Below, one piece after another: positions 41,269 through 50,269 of a DNA stretch of 64,000 nt. The notes beneath the pieces are model-generated. The model did not search any database. It saw only the letters and a list, made by a program, of their open reading frames with translations, and was not told where the DNA came from. This DNA comes from Kibdelosporangium sp. MJ126-NF4 (GTDB lineage Bacteria > Actinomycetota > Actinomycetes > Mycobacteriales > Pseudonocardiaceae), in NCBI RefSeq assembly GCF_000826545.1, contig NZ_CDME01000002.1:1931187-1995186 (forward strand), given 5' to 3'. Position 1 is the first letter of the stretch. Each line of letters opens with the position of its first letter. The position numbers were made by a program, and so were the translations under genes.

Positions 41269-44004
41269 CTAGCCAAGGCGGCTGTGGATCTCCGCCCTGC
41301 CGGACACGCCGAGTTTGCCCAGGATCTTCTGGACATGTGTCTCCACTGTGCGGACCGAGATGTGCAGGGACGCGCCGATCTGCCTGTTGGTCATGCCTTG
41401 TGCGACCAGACGGGCGATCTCGTTCTCCCTCGGGGACAGCACATCCGGTCCGGTGACGGACTCGGCCGCGGCGAGCAGGTGCCGCATGCCCATCCGCTTG
41501 GCCATCGACCGTGCGGACTGCGCGAGAGCCGCCGACTCGGCCGCGTCACCGGGCCGGTCGCGTCGCGCGAGAACACGAGCCAGGTCGAGCTTGGCCATGG
41601 CGACGTACGGCGGCGTGCCAGCGCGTTCGTTGTTCTCGATGGCCCGCCGCAGATGCCGGACCGCGTCGTCCAGCCGGTCGCACGCGGCGGCGGCGATGCC
41701 GAGGTATCCGGCGACCGAGCCTTCGATCGTGACCACTCCGGCCCCGCCGCACTGCATGAGGTCCTCGAACGGCAGCAGCCTGCGATACGCCGCGGCGGCG
41801 GTGTCCCTGTCACCGAACTCGGCCGCGAGCACCACCAGTCCACTGAGGACCATCAGCGTCCGCACACCGCCGATGGGCTCGTGGACCTGTGCGGGCAGGT
41901 AGTACCGCCGAGCGCTCTCCACTCGTCCGCAGCGGACGTGCCACGCCCCTGTCCCCGCGGCGATCAGGTCCGATCCGTGGCCGAGGTAGCCGGAGTGCCG
42001 CTCGACGACCGGGCCCTCGTCCCCGGTCGTCGCGGCCACCCCGGCCAGGGTGGCCACCGAGATCGCCAGCACCACCGGCCCACCGGTGTCCTCGACCAGG
42101 TCGACAGCGGCCCACGCCAGCTCGAGCGCCCTGGCGAAGCGGCCGCGAGCGTGCTCGACCGCGATCTCCGCGCGCATGTGGTGCCACCGGGCGATCTTGG
42201 TCCGCATCCGCGACGCGGCCTCGTGGATCCGCGGCAGTTCGCGCTCGGCGTCGTCCAGCCTGCCGAGCTGGCAGAACGCGTCGAACCGCCACAACCGGCC
42301 CCACATCACGGCTTCCGGGTCGTTGTCCGCGACACCGACGGCGAGCATCCGGTCGCCGAGCAGCAGCCGTTCCCGCACGCCTTCCGGCCCGGCCAGCGCC
42401 AGCTGACGCGCCCGCAGCGCCGCGCGCAACGCGAGTGGGTCCCCTGTCCGGTCGGCGATCTCCAGCGCCTCGGCGGACATCGTGTCCAAGGCGGGCGAGC
42501 CGTAGAACGCCAGCTCCGCAGCCTGTTGCGCCAGCAACCGGGCCCGCAGGGGGCCGTCGGGCATCGAGGACAGCGCCTCGTCGCACAGCGACTTGCCCAA
42601 CGTCGGCCAGTCCGAGCTGCTGTGGGTTCCCATCGCCAAGGCCACCTCGGCGATCGCGTTGCCGTCACCGGACGCTCTCGCCGCGGCCGCGGCTTGCCGC
42701 AGCGTCTCCTCGCCGCCGACGATGTCCAGCTTGCGCAGCTGGGCCATGCCCTGACGGGCCAGCAACCTCGCCCGGTCGGCGTCGGCATGCGGCCCGGCGG
42801 CCAGTGCACGCGCGTACAGGTCGATGGCGTTCTCCCACGCCAGCTGCGCCAAGGCGACATCGCCCGCGCGCCGGGCCCACTCGACCGCTTTCGCAGTGTC
42901 CCCGGTGGGCAGTGCCTCCAGCCAGTGGTGCGCGATCTCGGCCACGCGCGACGGCGCGTCCGCGCGCTGTTCGATGACGGTCGCGGCACGCGCGTGCAAC
43001 GCCAGCCGCCGCGCCGTCGGCATCAGCAGCCTCGCCGCCTCACGAACCAGGTCATGAGTGAACCGCCAGCCGTCCGCATCGGACAGAAAACCGGCGCGTA
43101 CCGACTCGTCCGCAGCGGACAGGACATCGTCGAGCTCGCCGCCGAGCACGGTCGCGACGATCGCCGGGTCGACCTCGCTGCCCAGGACGGACGCGGCGGC
43201 CAGCATCCCGCGGCATTCCGGCGACAAGGCTTCGATCCGCACCCGGACCGCGTCCAGCACCACGCTCGGCAGGGGCGTGCTCTCCTGGCCGATGATCCGG
43301 CTGAGCTCGGCGACGAAGAACGGGTTCCCGCCGGTCCGGCCGCTGATCGCGGCCGTGACCTCGGCGTCGACCGGCGCGGCCGTCAGGTCGGCCAACTGGG
43401 CCGCGACCTCCGCCTCCGACAGCCCGGTGAGCCGGATCCGCGACACCGCTTCCTCTCGGGCCAACGCGGCCAGGGTGGCGGACATCGCCTCCGCCTCGGT
43501 GTCCCGGAACGTCACCAGGACCATCACCGGCATCGTGCCGACCGCCATGGCGAGGTGGACGAGCAGCCGCAGCGTCGGCTGGTCGGCCCAGTGCAGGTCG
43601 TCGAGCACGATCAGCAGCTTGCCGACACCGGTCAGGTATTCCGTGATGGCCTCGAAGACCCGGAATCGTTCCTCCGGCGAGGTCGCGGGCCCGTCGCCGA
43701 ACTCGGGCACCACCAACGCGAGTTCGTCGGCCAGCACTCCCGGCGCGAACCGCCGGGCCAGCAGCTTGAGCACCTGCCGAAACGGCCAGTACGAAGGGCT
43801 GCCGTCGTCCTGCACCGCACGGCCCCAGCACGTGAGCACACCGTCCGCCTCGGCCAACGCGGTCAACTCGTGCGCCAGCCTGGTCTTGCCGATCCCCGGC
43901 TCACCGGAGACCAACACCACCTGGCCGGTGCCGTTCATGGCCGCGCGCAGACAGCCGGTGAGCGCGTCGAGTTCGACGCCTCTGCCGACGAAATGCCCCC
44001 TCAC
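41269..44004 (-). CDS. LAL-family LuxR regulator with ATPase domain, copy 1
   Basis: A 911-residue paralogue of the next gene, aligned from end to end; P-loop GEPGIGKT is again at 34-41 and the HTH is LSPRENEIARLVAQGMTNRQIGASLHISVRTVETHVQKILGKLGV. I take GTG 44004 (MRGHFVGRGVELDAL) because it matches the N terminus of its twin; an upstream in-frame start would add 27 unrelated residues and run into the molybdoenzyme gene. It starts 22 bases after the stop of that gene, so all three may be co-transcribed. Confidence 0.9.
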   Translation of the reverse strand: MRGHFVGRGVELDALTGCLRAAMNGTGQVVLVSGEPGIGKTRLAHELTALAEADGVLTCWGRAVQDDGSPSYWPFRQVLKLLARRFAPGVLADELALVVPEFGDGPATSPEERFRVFEAITEYLTGVGKLLIVLDDLHWADQPTLRLLVHLAMAVGTMPVMVLVTFRDTEAEAMSATLAALAREEAVSRIRLTGLSEAEVAAQLADLTAAPVDAEVTAAISGRTGGNPFFVAELSRIIGQESTPLPSVVLDAVRVRIEALSPECRGMLAAASVLGSEVDPAIVATVLGGELDDVLSAADESVRAGFLSDADGWRFTHDLVREAARLLMPTARRLALHARAATVIEQRADAPSRVAEIAHHWLEALPTGDTAKAVEWARRAGDVALAQLAWENAIDLYARALAAGPHADADRARLLARQGMAQLRKLDIVGGEETLRQAAAAARASGDGNAIAEVALAMGTHSSSDWPTLGKSLCDEALSSMPDGPLRARLLAQQAAELAFYGSPALDTMSAEALEIADRTGDPLALRAALRARQLALAGPEGVRERLLLGDRMLAVGVADNDPEAVMWGRLWRFDAFCQLGRLDDAERELPRIHEAASRMRTKIARWHHMRAEIAVEHARGRFARALELAWAAVDLVEDTGGPVVLAISVATLAGVAATTGDEGPVVERHSGYLGHGSDLIAAGTGAWHVRCGRVESARRYYLPAQVHEPIGGVRTLMVLSGLVVLAAEFGDRDTAAAAYRRLLPFEDLMQCGGAGVVTIEGSVAGYLGIAAAACDRLDDAVRHLRRAIENNERAGTPPYVAMAKLDLARVLARRDRPGDAAESAALAQSARSMAKRMGMRHLLAAAESVTGPDVLSPRENEIARLVAQGMTNRQIGASLHISVRTVETHVQKILGKLGVSGRAEIHSRLG

Positions 44005-44026
44005 GACCTCACAGCGTAGCCAAGGA

Positions 44027-46264
44027 TCAGATGGCCTTGAGCTCGACCGGGACGCCGTTGAACACGGCGGTGCCCGACAGGACATCGAGAACGGACTCGT
44101 CGGTGACGGTGTTGACGTTGACGCCGTCGGTGTTCCCGGCCACCGACATCCGCATGCCGGGCTGGTCGTGGCCCCAGCCGTGCGGCAGGCTCACCACCCC
44201 GGGCATGATCTTGTCCGTCGGCTCGACCTCGACCTCGACCGAACCGGTGCGGGACATCACCAGCACCCGCTGGCCCACGCCGACAGCGAGCCGTTCCGCG
44301 TCGCGCGGGTTGATGTGCAGTGTGCAGGTGTTGGAGCCGGTGACCAGCGCGGGCACGTTGTGCATCCAGCTGTTGTTGGACCGCAGGTGCCTGCGCCCGA
44401 TCAGAACCATCCCCTGTGGACGTTCGACCAGCCAGGACAGCAGCCTGGGCACGTCGGCCGCGAACTCCGGCGGGCACAACTGAACCCGTCCATCCGCTGT
44501 GGACAGCACTTCGGCCAGCCTCGGCCGCAACGCGCCGAGGTCGACACCGTGCGGGTTGGCCAGCAGCGTGGCCAGGCGCAGGCCGGACTCGTCGGCCCCG
44601 AAACCCTCGCCGTACGGACCGAGCCGCAGTGACAGGTCGAGGAAACGCTCAAGCGGGCCGTCGCCGTCGATCATCGGCCGCAGTTCGACCGGATCGCGGC
44701 CGTACACCGGGGATCCCTCGACCCGGACGGCCTTGGCCAGCAGGCCGCCGAGCATCATCTCCTCAAGACCGCGCGGATCGGCCGACGCGCTCTGCCCGGC
44801 GGCGATCAGTGCCAGCCTCGCCAGGATCTCCGCCTCGCTCGGGCGGCCGTCCGGCAGCGGCAGCGCGGGCGGCGAGTAGTTGGCGAAGTCCCGCACGCCG
44901 AACTGGGTGAAGCCGAAGTCGAAGTGCGGCGACTGGGTCATCCTCGGCGGCGGGAGGATCACGGTGGCGTGCCGCGTGGTCTCGTTGACGTACGGGTCGA
45001 CGCAGACCATGAACTCCAGGTCCGCCAAGGCGGCCGCGAACCGTGCCGCGTTCGGCGCGGAGGACGCCGGGTTCCCCGCGACCGTGAACAGCGCGCGGAC
45101 CTGCCCCTCCCCCGGTGTCTCGATCTCGTCGGGCAGGGTCGCGGTGGGCAGTTCGCCCAGTGCCTCGGGCAGTCCCCGTACCCGGCTGGCCCACCGACCG
45201 GTGCGGAACGGCTTGCGCCTGACGTACGTCGCCCGTGTCGCGGAGGCGGGGAACATCGCGCCACCGGGCCGGTCCAGGTTGCCGGTGAGCGTGTTCAGCA
45301 CGTCGACCAGCCAGCTCGACAGCGTGCCGAACTCGGCGGTGGTGGTGCCGATCCGGGCGTAGACGACGGCCGTCGGCGCCGCGGCGAGGTCCCTGGCGAT
45401 CCGCCGGATCTCGGCCGCGTCGATGCCGCACGCGGCCGACACCGTCTCCGGCGCGAACTTCGACGCCAGTACCCGCAACTCCTCGACCCCTGTGACGATC
45501 TCGGGGACCTCGGCGGCCAGGTTCTCGTCGAACAGGGTGTGTACCAGGGCGAACAGGAACACCGCGTCCGCGCCGGGCCGGATGAACAGGTGCTGGTCGG
45601 CCAGGTCCGCGGTCCTGGTCCGGCGCGGGTCGACCACCACGAACCGGCCACCGCGCGCCCGCAGTTTCTTGAGCCTGCCGGGGAAGTCCGGCGCGGTGCA
45701 GAGGCTTCCGTTGGATTCCAGCGGGTTCGCGCCGAGCATCAGCAGGTAGTCGGTGCGGTCGATGTCCGGCACCGGGATCGAGTACGGGTCACCGAAGACG
45801 TACCCGCAGGACACGTGCTTGGGCATCTGGTCGCTGGTGCTGGCGGTGTAGACGTTGCGCGTGCCCAGCGCCTTGGCCAGCACGCTGTTGAACACCGGTC
45901 CGGCCATGGTGTGCACGCTCGGGTTGCCCATGTACAGCGCGACGGACTCGTTGCCGTGCGCCGCGCGGACCGCCGCGAGCCCGCGTTCCACCTCCGCGAA
46001 GGCCTCGTCCCACGACACCTCGACGAACTGCCCGTCCCGCTTGACCAGCGGCGCTGCCAGCCGGTCCGGATCCTGGTCGAGGTCGCCGAGCTTCGCGCCC
46101 TTCGGGCAGATGAAGCCGAGGCTGAACACGTCGTCCTTGTCGCCGCGGACGTCGACCACGCGGTCGCCGTCCATGGTGATCTTCAGACCGCAGGTGGCCT
46201 CGCACAGCGGGCATGTGCGGAAGTGCACGGAGTTCGACACAGTGGTCGGCACGGTGGTGGGCAT
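44027..46264 (-). CDS. Molybdopterin-dependent oxidoreductase with 4Fe-4S cluster
   Basis: A 745-residue protein. The N-terminal 4Fe-4S site is Cys18, 21, 25 and 53 (CPLCEATCGLKI ... FICPKG). The molybdopterin domains follow (DYLLMLGANPLESNGS, GRFVVVDPRRTRTADLADQHLFIRPGADAV), and the C-terminal dinucleotide-binding domain ends with NPRDAERLAVGVGQRVLVMSRTG and SLPHGWGHDQPG. There is no Tat signal, so it acts in the cytoplasm. No selenocysteine is apparent. It resembles the FdhF/nitrate reductase-like group of unknown substrate in actinobacteria. Confidence 0.88.
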   Translation of the reverse strand: MPTTVPTTVSNSVHFRTCPLCEATCGLKITMDGDRVVDVRGDKDDVFSLGFICPKGAKLGDLDQDPDRLAAPLVKRDGQFVEVSWDEAFAEVERGLAAVRAAHGNESVALYMGNPSVHTMAGPVFNSVLAKALGTRNVYTASTSDQMPKHVSCGYVFGDPYSIPVPDIDRTDYLLMLGANPLESNGSLCTAPDFPGRLKKLRARGGRFVVVDPRRTRTADLADQHLFIRPGADAVFLFALVHTLFDENLAAEVPEIVTGVEELRVLASKFAPETVSAACGIDAAEIRRIARDLAAAPTAVVYARIGTTTAEFGTLSSWLVDVLNTLTGNLDRPGGAMFPASATRATYVRRKPFRTGRWASRVRGLPEALGELPTATLPDEIETPGEGQVRALFTVAGNPASSAPNAARFAAALADLEFMVCVDPYVNETTRHATVILPPPRMTQSPHFDFGFTQFGVRDFANYSPPALPLPDGRPSEAEILARLALIAAGQSASADPRGLEEMMLGGLLAKAVRVEGSPVYGRDPVELRPMIDGDGPLERFLDLSLRLGPYGEGFGADESGLRLATLLANPHGVDLGALRPRLAEVLSTADGRVQLCPPEFAADVPRLLSWLVERPQGMVLIGRRHLRSNNSWMHNVPALVTGSNTCTLHINPRDAERLAVGVGQRVLVMSRTGSVEVEVEPTDKIMPGVVSLPHGWGHDQPGMRMSVAGNTDGVNVNTVTDESVLDVLSGTAVFNGVPVELKAI

Positions 46265-46339
46265 GCACGGCTCCTTGTCACACGGGCTGCCAGCAACCTA
46301 CCGCGCCCGTGTGACAAAAGGCCATTATGTCCCAGGTAA

Positions 46340-46873
46340 TCACCAGTAGTGGGCTTCGCCTCGGAACACCTTGATGTTCCCCATGGTCACCCTGCCGCTG
46401 ATCCGCACGACCGGCCCGCCGTGGCCTTCGGCGATGCCGAAGATGCTGCGCTTGCCCATCACCGCGGTGCCTTCGTCGATCACGATCGCGTCGTCGGGGA
46501 CGTGCACCGCGACCTTGCCGCAGAACGCGTCGGCGATCACCCGGATCTGCTCCCCCTGCCGCATTCCGGCCAGGTTGAGCACGACCGCGCCGAACGTCGC
46601 CCTGGCGCGGACCTCCCTGGTCGCCTCCGGCGTGCGGATGACCTTGCTGATCGTGGCGACCACCCGTTGCGCCGGTTCGGCCTGCGCCGCGGCCGGGCCG
46701 AGGTCGGCCAGCTGCGGCCCGAGGTCCGCCCTGGTTTTGGCCTGCCAGACCAGCTCGGTCCGCTCGGTGTGCTCGTCCCAGGTGATCCGGCCGTCGCCCA
46801 CGGCCGCGTCCAGCACCCGGATGGCTTCCATCCGGTCTTCGTCCGACAGTCGAATCGCCACGTCCCCGGACAT
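46340..46873 (-). CDS. DUF1707 protein with LiaF-like C-terminal domain
   Basis: A 177-residue protein from ATG 46873 with GAGGGGA upstream. Residues 1-60 are the DUF1707 domain (IRLSDEDRMEAIRVLDAAVGDGRITWDEHTERTELVWQAKTRADLGPQL). The C-terminal half (VRARATFGAVVLNLAG, IDEGTAVMGKRSIFGIAEGHGGPVVRISGRVTMGNIKV) is of the cell-wall-active-antibiotic-response/LiaF type, a beta-helix-like repeat. It is soluble and probably acts in envelope-stress sensing. Confidence 0.85.
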   Translation of the reverse strand: MSGDVAIRLSDEDRMEAIRVLDAAVGDGRITWDEHTERTELVWQAKTRADLGPQLADLGPAAAQAEPAQRVVATISKVIRTPEATREVRARATFGAVVLNLAGMRQGEQIRVIADAFCGKVAVHVPDDAIVIDEGTAVMGKRSIFGIAEGHGGPVVRISGRVTMGNIKVFRGEAHYW

Positions 46874-46927
46874 AGCCCATCCCCTCAAGCACTGATTATC
46901 TTAGTTTGAGAGATTCTTGCACACTGG

Positions 46928-47455
46928 TCACGCCCACGTCCAGGAATCCGCACGGCGACGACCGCGGCCCCTGACCCAGACGACCAGTCCCGCGACCGCG
47001 CCGAGGATCACCGGACCGAGGCCGAGCGTCCAGCTGAGCACGGCCGGAGGCCCTGGCCGAGGGCCGACGGGCACCGCGAGCACACCGGAACCGGGCCCCT
47101 TCGGACCGTCCACCGTGAACTCCAGCTTCCACACGCCTTCCTCCGGCAGCGCGCGGATGTCCAATCCCCATTCGGTGCGGGCACGCGGATGGCGCGCGAG
47201 CCGCTCCTGCTCACCCGGGGTGTGCGGACCGACCATGCGCAACATGCCCTGGTGACCGGAGATGTCACCGTCCGGTACGAAGGTGAAGTCCAGCGACCGC
47301 TCGGCGCGCAAGGGCCACTCGCTGAACGACGCCCGCACGTCGTACGGACCGACCTGCACGTTCTCCGCGTGCACGACCTCGACGGGCGGTGGCGCGGCGT
47401 ACGCGGGCGCGGCCACCACGAACAGGAGAGCAACAGCCAGGATCAACGCTCGCAT
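46928..47455 (-). CDS. Exported single-TM protein of a metal-type operon
   Basis: A 175-residue protein. A signal peptide (MRALILAVALLFVVAAPAYA) precedes a beta-rich domain (VEVVHAENVQVGPYDVRASFSEWPLRAERSLDFTFVPDGD), and a C-terminal helix (GLGPVILGAVAGLVVWVRG) anchors it. The acyl position suggests an Ig-like or CopC-like domain facing outside. It starts two bases after the seven-or-more-helix protein upstream, so the two are one unit. No firm family is recognised. Confidence 0.7.
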   Translation of the reverse strand: MRALILAVALLFVVAAPAYAAPPPVEVVHAENVQVGPYDVRASFSEWPLRAERSLDFTFVPDGDISGHQGMLRMVGPHTPGEQERLARHPRARTEWGLDIRALPEEGVWKLEFTVDGPKGPGSGVLAVPVGPRPGPPAVLSWTLGLGPVILGAVAGLVVWVRGRGRRRADSWTWA

Positions 47456-47457
47456 CG

Positions 47458-48462
47458 TCAGACCTCCGACAGATTCCGTAGTGGCGCACTCATCCGCCAC
47501 GCGGCGAGCCCGATGACAACGCCGAACACCGCCGCGGCGACGACGGACCTGATGTCCATCACGTCGAACTGGATGTGGTACCCGGCCGCCAGCAGGGCCG
47601 CGCCGACCGCACCGGCCAGCATGACCGGGCCCTTCACCGCGCCGAACCGCTTGGCCATCGCCAAAGCACCGGCGAGCAGCAGCGCGACCGGGACCAACGC
47701 GAACGGCGAGAACCCGGCGTAGACCGGGGTCCCGTCGACGTAGTCCCGCACCGGCAGGTCGATCGACGCGGCGTACGCCCTGGTCAGCGGCGGGACGCCG
47801 AACCACGTCAGTGCGTGGATCGCGGCGAACGACAAACCGGAGACCACCACGAGGCCCGGAGAGCGGGTGACCGCCCCGACCAGGATCAGGCCGAGCACGC
47901 ACAGCAGCGCGACGGCGACGAAGAACCCCATGACCCACGACAGCGTCGGAGTCGACAGCAGCAGGAAGATCTGGCCGTACAGGGAAACGCCGACGTAGAC
48001 GGCCAGCCCGACGCGGCCGGACCGCGTGCCGCGCAGCGACGCGAAAGCCATCACCGCGCCGACTCCCTCGACCAGGAAACACAGGGACATCGCCACGTGC
48101 GGCGGCGACGTCGGCGTCGCGTCGAAACCGTAGACGGTGTGCCACCACAGGTCAGTCAGTCCGTACAGCAACTCGGCCGCCGCACCCAGTCCTGCGACCA
48201 GGAACGGGATCGGCGCCTGGAACGCGCCGAGGACCTTGACCGTCCGCACGGCTGGATCCGGGCGCCGGAACGTCCGGTACAGCACCACCGCGAGGCAGGT
48301 GAACCCTGTCGTGGCCGTGCCCAGGTACATCAGCAGGTGTGGCGCGGTGAAGAACGTGTCCGGGCCGACGTCGCTGTGCCACTGGATGTCCCAGGACAGC
48401 CCGATGGTCGCGATCGCGACTCCGGCGAGCAGCATCCACGCGCCTATCCGTTCCGCTTTCAT
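47458..48462 (-). CDS. Polytopic membrane protein with conserved His/Trp motif
   Basis: A 334-residue protein with about nine hydrophobic segments. The first loop reads LSWDIQWHSDVGPDTFFTAPHLLMYLG, and a second reads LTDLWWHTVYGFDATPTSPPHVAMSLC; the His and Trp residues at the same depth suggest a metal or heme site. It precedes the exported protein by two bases. The upstream genes of the operon lie on the other side of the TnpB element. No named family is recognised. Confidence 0.7.
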   Translation of the reverse strand: MKAERIGAWMLLAGVAIATIGLSWDIQWHSDVGPDTFFTAPHLLMYLGTATTGFTCLAVVLYRTFRRPDPAVRTVKVLGAFQAPIPFLVAGLGAAAELLYGLTDLWWHTVYGFDATPTSPPHVAMSLCFLVEGVGAVMAFASLRGTRSGRVGLAVYVGVSLYGQIFLLLSTPTLSWVMGFFVAVALLCVLGLILVGAVTRSPGLVVVSGLSFAAIHALTWFGVPPLTRAYAASIDLPVRDYVDGTPVYAGFSPFALVPVALLLAGALAMAKRFGAVKGPVMLAGAVGAALLAAGYHIQFDVMDIRSVVAAAVFGVVIGLAAWRMSAPLRNLSEV

Positions 48463-48563
48463 CTGTGCTCCTGTCGGTGGAAACCCGGCCGTTCACGGCC
48501 GGGAGGAAGCCGATGCCATGACCCGGCACCGGGCGATCGAACTGGTGTCCTAGGATTCGGAGT

Positions 48564-49712
48564 GTGAAGGTGGTGGTGCAGGTCAAGCTGTTGCCGACGC
48601 CCGCGCAGGCGGCGGCGTTGGCAGCGACCCTGCGCGGGTGCAACACGGCCGCTAACCGTGTGTCGGTGGTGGCGTTCCAGCGGAAGGTGTTCTCCCGCAA
48701 CGACCTGCACAAGCTGGTGTATCCGGAGTTGAAGGCCGGTGGGTTGGGTGCGCAGGCCGCGGTGCGCACGATCAAGAAAGTCGTCGACGCCTATACGACG
48801 CTGCGCGCGAACCTCCGGGCCGGGAACCTCGGGCACGCCGGGTCGAAACGCCGGGCGAAGGCCGAGTCGAAACCGGTCGCGTTCCGTCCGGACAGCGCGC
48901 AGCCGTTCGACGACCGGATGCTGTCCTGGCAGCACGACGCGCGGACGGTGTCGATCTGGACCACCACCGGCCGACTGAAAGACGTCCGCTTCGCAGGCCA
49001 TCCTGATCAGCTCAAGCTGTTGGCCGGGCACCGCAAAGGCGAATCGGACCTCATAAGGCGGGACGGGACGTGGTTGCTGATCGCCACCTGCGAGGTGCGC
49101 GAACCGGACGCGCTCGACCCCGTCGACTGGATCGGTGTCGATCGTGGCATCGCCAACCTCGCCACCACCTCCGACGGCGCGAACTTCTCGGGTCGTCGGT
49201 TGTCCCGGTATCGGCGTTGGCACGCGCGGAAACGCCGCGAGTTGCAGGCGAAGCGGACGAAGTCCGCAACCCGGCGGCTCAAACGGCGCGCCCGGCGCGA
49301 GACCCGGCACGCGCGGCATGTGAACCACAAGATCGGGAAGGAGGTAGTGGCCGTCGCGCAACGCACCGGTCGCGGGATCGCCCTGGAAGAACTGGGCGGT
49401 ATCCGGGATCGGGTACGGCTTCGTCGTGACCAGCGGGCCACCCACACCTCCTGGCCGTTTCACCACCTCGGCAGCGTCATCGCCTACAAAGCCCGCAGGG
49501 CCGGGGTGCCGACGGTGACGGTGGACGCGCATTACACCTCCCAAACGTGTCCGCGGTGCGGGCATGTGGCTCGTGCCAACCGGCCGGATCGGGAACATTT
49601 CCTATGTCGTCGGTGCGGCCTCGCTGGGCCCGCCGACGTCGTCGCCGCCGTGAACGTCCGTGACAGGGCACGGCGAGCGTGGGTGTTCGTCAACACACCC
49701 GCACCCACATAG
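48564..49712 (+). CDS. tnpB: TnpB RNA-guided nuclease
   Basis: A 382-residue protein. The N-terminal part starts MKVVVQVKLLPTPAQAAALAATLRGCN. The RuvC triad is present: Asp in GVDRGIANLA, Glu in ALEELGGI and Asp in GPADVVAAVNV. The zinc finger CPRCG ... CRRCG sits between the second and third. All catalytic residues are intact, so the protein is probably active in RNA-guided cutting. Families of this kind keep the element in place by cutting the empty donor site. Confidence 0.92.
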   Translation: MKVVVQVKLLPTPAQAAALAATLRGCNTAANRVSVVAFQRKVFSRNDLHKLVYPELKAGGLGAQAAVRTIKKVVDAYTTLRANLRAGNLGHAGSKRRAKAESKPVAFRPDSAQPFDDRMLSWQHDARTVSIWTTTGRLKDVRFAGHPDQLKLLAGHRKGESDLIRRDGTWLLIATCEVREPDALDPVDWIGVDRGIANLATTSDGANFSGRRLSRYRRWHARKRRELQAKRTKSATRRLKRRARRETRHARHVNHKIGKEVVAVAQRTGRGIALEELGGIRDRVRLRRDQRATHTSWPFHHLGSVIAYKARRAGVPTVTVDAHYTSQTCPRCGHVARANRPDREHFLCRRCGLAGPADVVAAVNVRDRARRAWVFVNTPAPT

Positions 49713-49815
49713 ACCGTGGGTGGATGCGTCCCGCACGCCACAGCCAGTGGCGCACGGAGAACGCGACCCGGCTTGAACGGCGCCGAGCCCCCAAGCTCAG
49801 CCCTTCAGGGCCGAG
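49713..49815 (+). ncRNA. Candidate omega/reRNA scaffold at the tnpB 3' end
   Basis: The 100 bases after tnpB end in the hairpin at 49796-49815, as in the scaffolds of TnpB guide RNAs, which begin inside the tnpB 3' end. A GCTTG/CAAGC pairing (49771-49775 with 49792-49796) adds a second stem. The guide would be the bases that follow the right end, starting near 49816. The boundary is inferred from general architecture. Confidence 0.45.
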
Positions 49816-50269
49816 AAGTTGACCCCTTTCCTTCCGTTACCGGGATCTGGACGGTGACCGTCTCGTCGGCCAGGTGCAGCGAGACGTCCCACAGGCCGCC
49901 CATGGTGAACAGTTCGCCCTGCGCCTCGAACCGGTCGTCCTGCCTGGTGGCGACGACCTGCGGCATGGCGTGCCCCATCGCGGGCATCACCGTGTCGATG
50001 ACGACCTCCTTGAGCTGGACCGGATTCCTGTCGTGCCGCGTGACGCGCAGGGACGTGGTGACCGGCCCGCTGCGCGGACTGGTGGTCAGCTCGACCCGGT
50101 AGGTCTCGCTGTCGCCGGTCATCGTCGTCGCGGACGTCGCCGACCGCGGCCACAGCGCGAACACCACGACCCCGATCGCGACAAGTCCGATGAGGACGAT
50201 CAGGACGGCCGGACGTCGACGACCAGCGGAACGGTCGTCACCGTGTAGTCGCGTTGGTACTGAACCCAT
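49805..50269 (-). CDS. YtkA-like single-TM protein, His/Met-rich
   Basis: A 154-residue protein with one N-terminal membrane helix (PAVLIVLIGLVAIGVVVFAL). The outer domain has VIDTVMPAMGHAMPQVVATRQDDRFEAQGELFTMGGLWDVSLHL, a YtkA/FixH-type sheet with Met and His residues suited to copper. Its last seven residues and stop codon come from the end of the TnpB element, so the natural C terminus was cut by insertion. The start overlaps the previous gene by 70 bases; a shorter start is possible. Confidence 0.7.
   Translation of the reverse strand: MGSVPTRLHGDDRSAGRRRPAVLIVLIGLVAIGVVVFALWPRSATSATTMTGDSETYRVELTTSPRSGPVTTSLRVTRHDRNPVQLKEVVIDTVMPAMGHAMPQVVATRQDDRFEAQGELFTMGGLWDVSLHLADETVTVQIPVTEGKGSTSRP

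Larger units (their letters stand above)
48484..49815 (+). mobile_element. TnpB-only IS200/IS605-type element
   Basis: The tnpB gene is flanked by two hairpins: CCCGGCCG-TTCA-CGGCCGGG at 48484-48503 on the left and CTCaGCCC-TTCA-GGGCcGAG at 49796-49815 on the right. No tnpA is present. It sits in the middle of a compact minus-strand operon and in the opposite orientation. Exact ends and the target motif are not certain; the right hairpin supplies the stop codon of the gene at 49805. Confidence 0.7.

Noticed and set aside
40531..44019. A plus-strand open frame of over 1100 codons antisense to the LAL genes
   Set aside because: Its sequence is rich in Arg, Gly, Pro, Gln and His without domains, as expected for the reverse complement of GC-rich coding DNA. 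The minus-strand genes have clear P-loop and HTH motifs.
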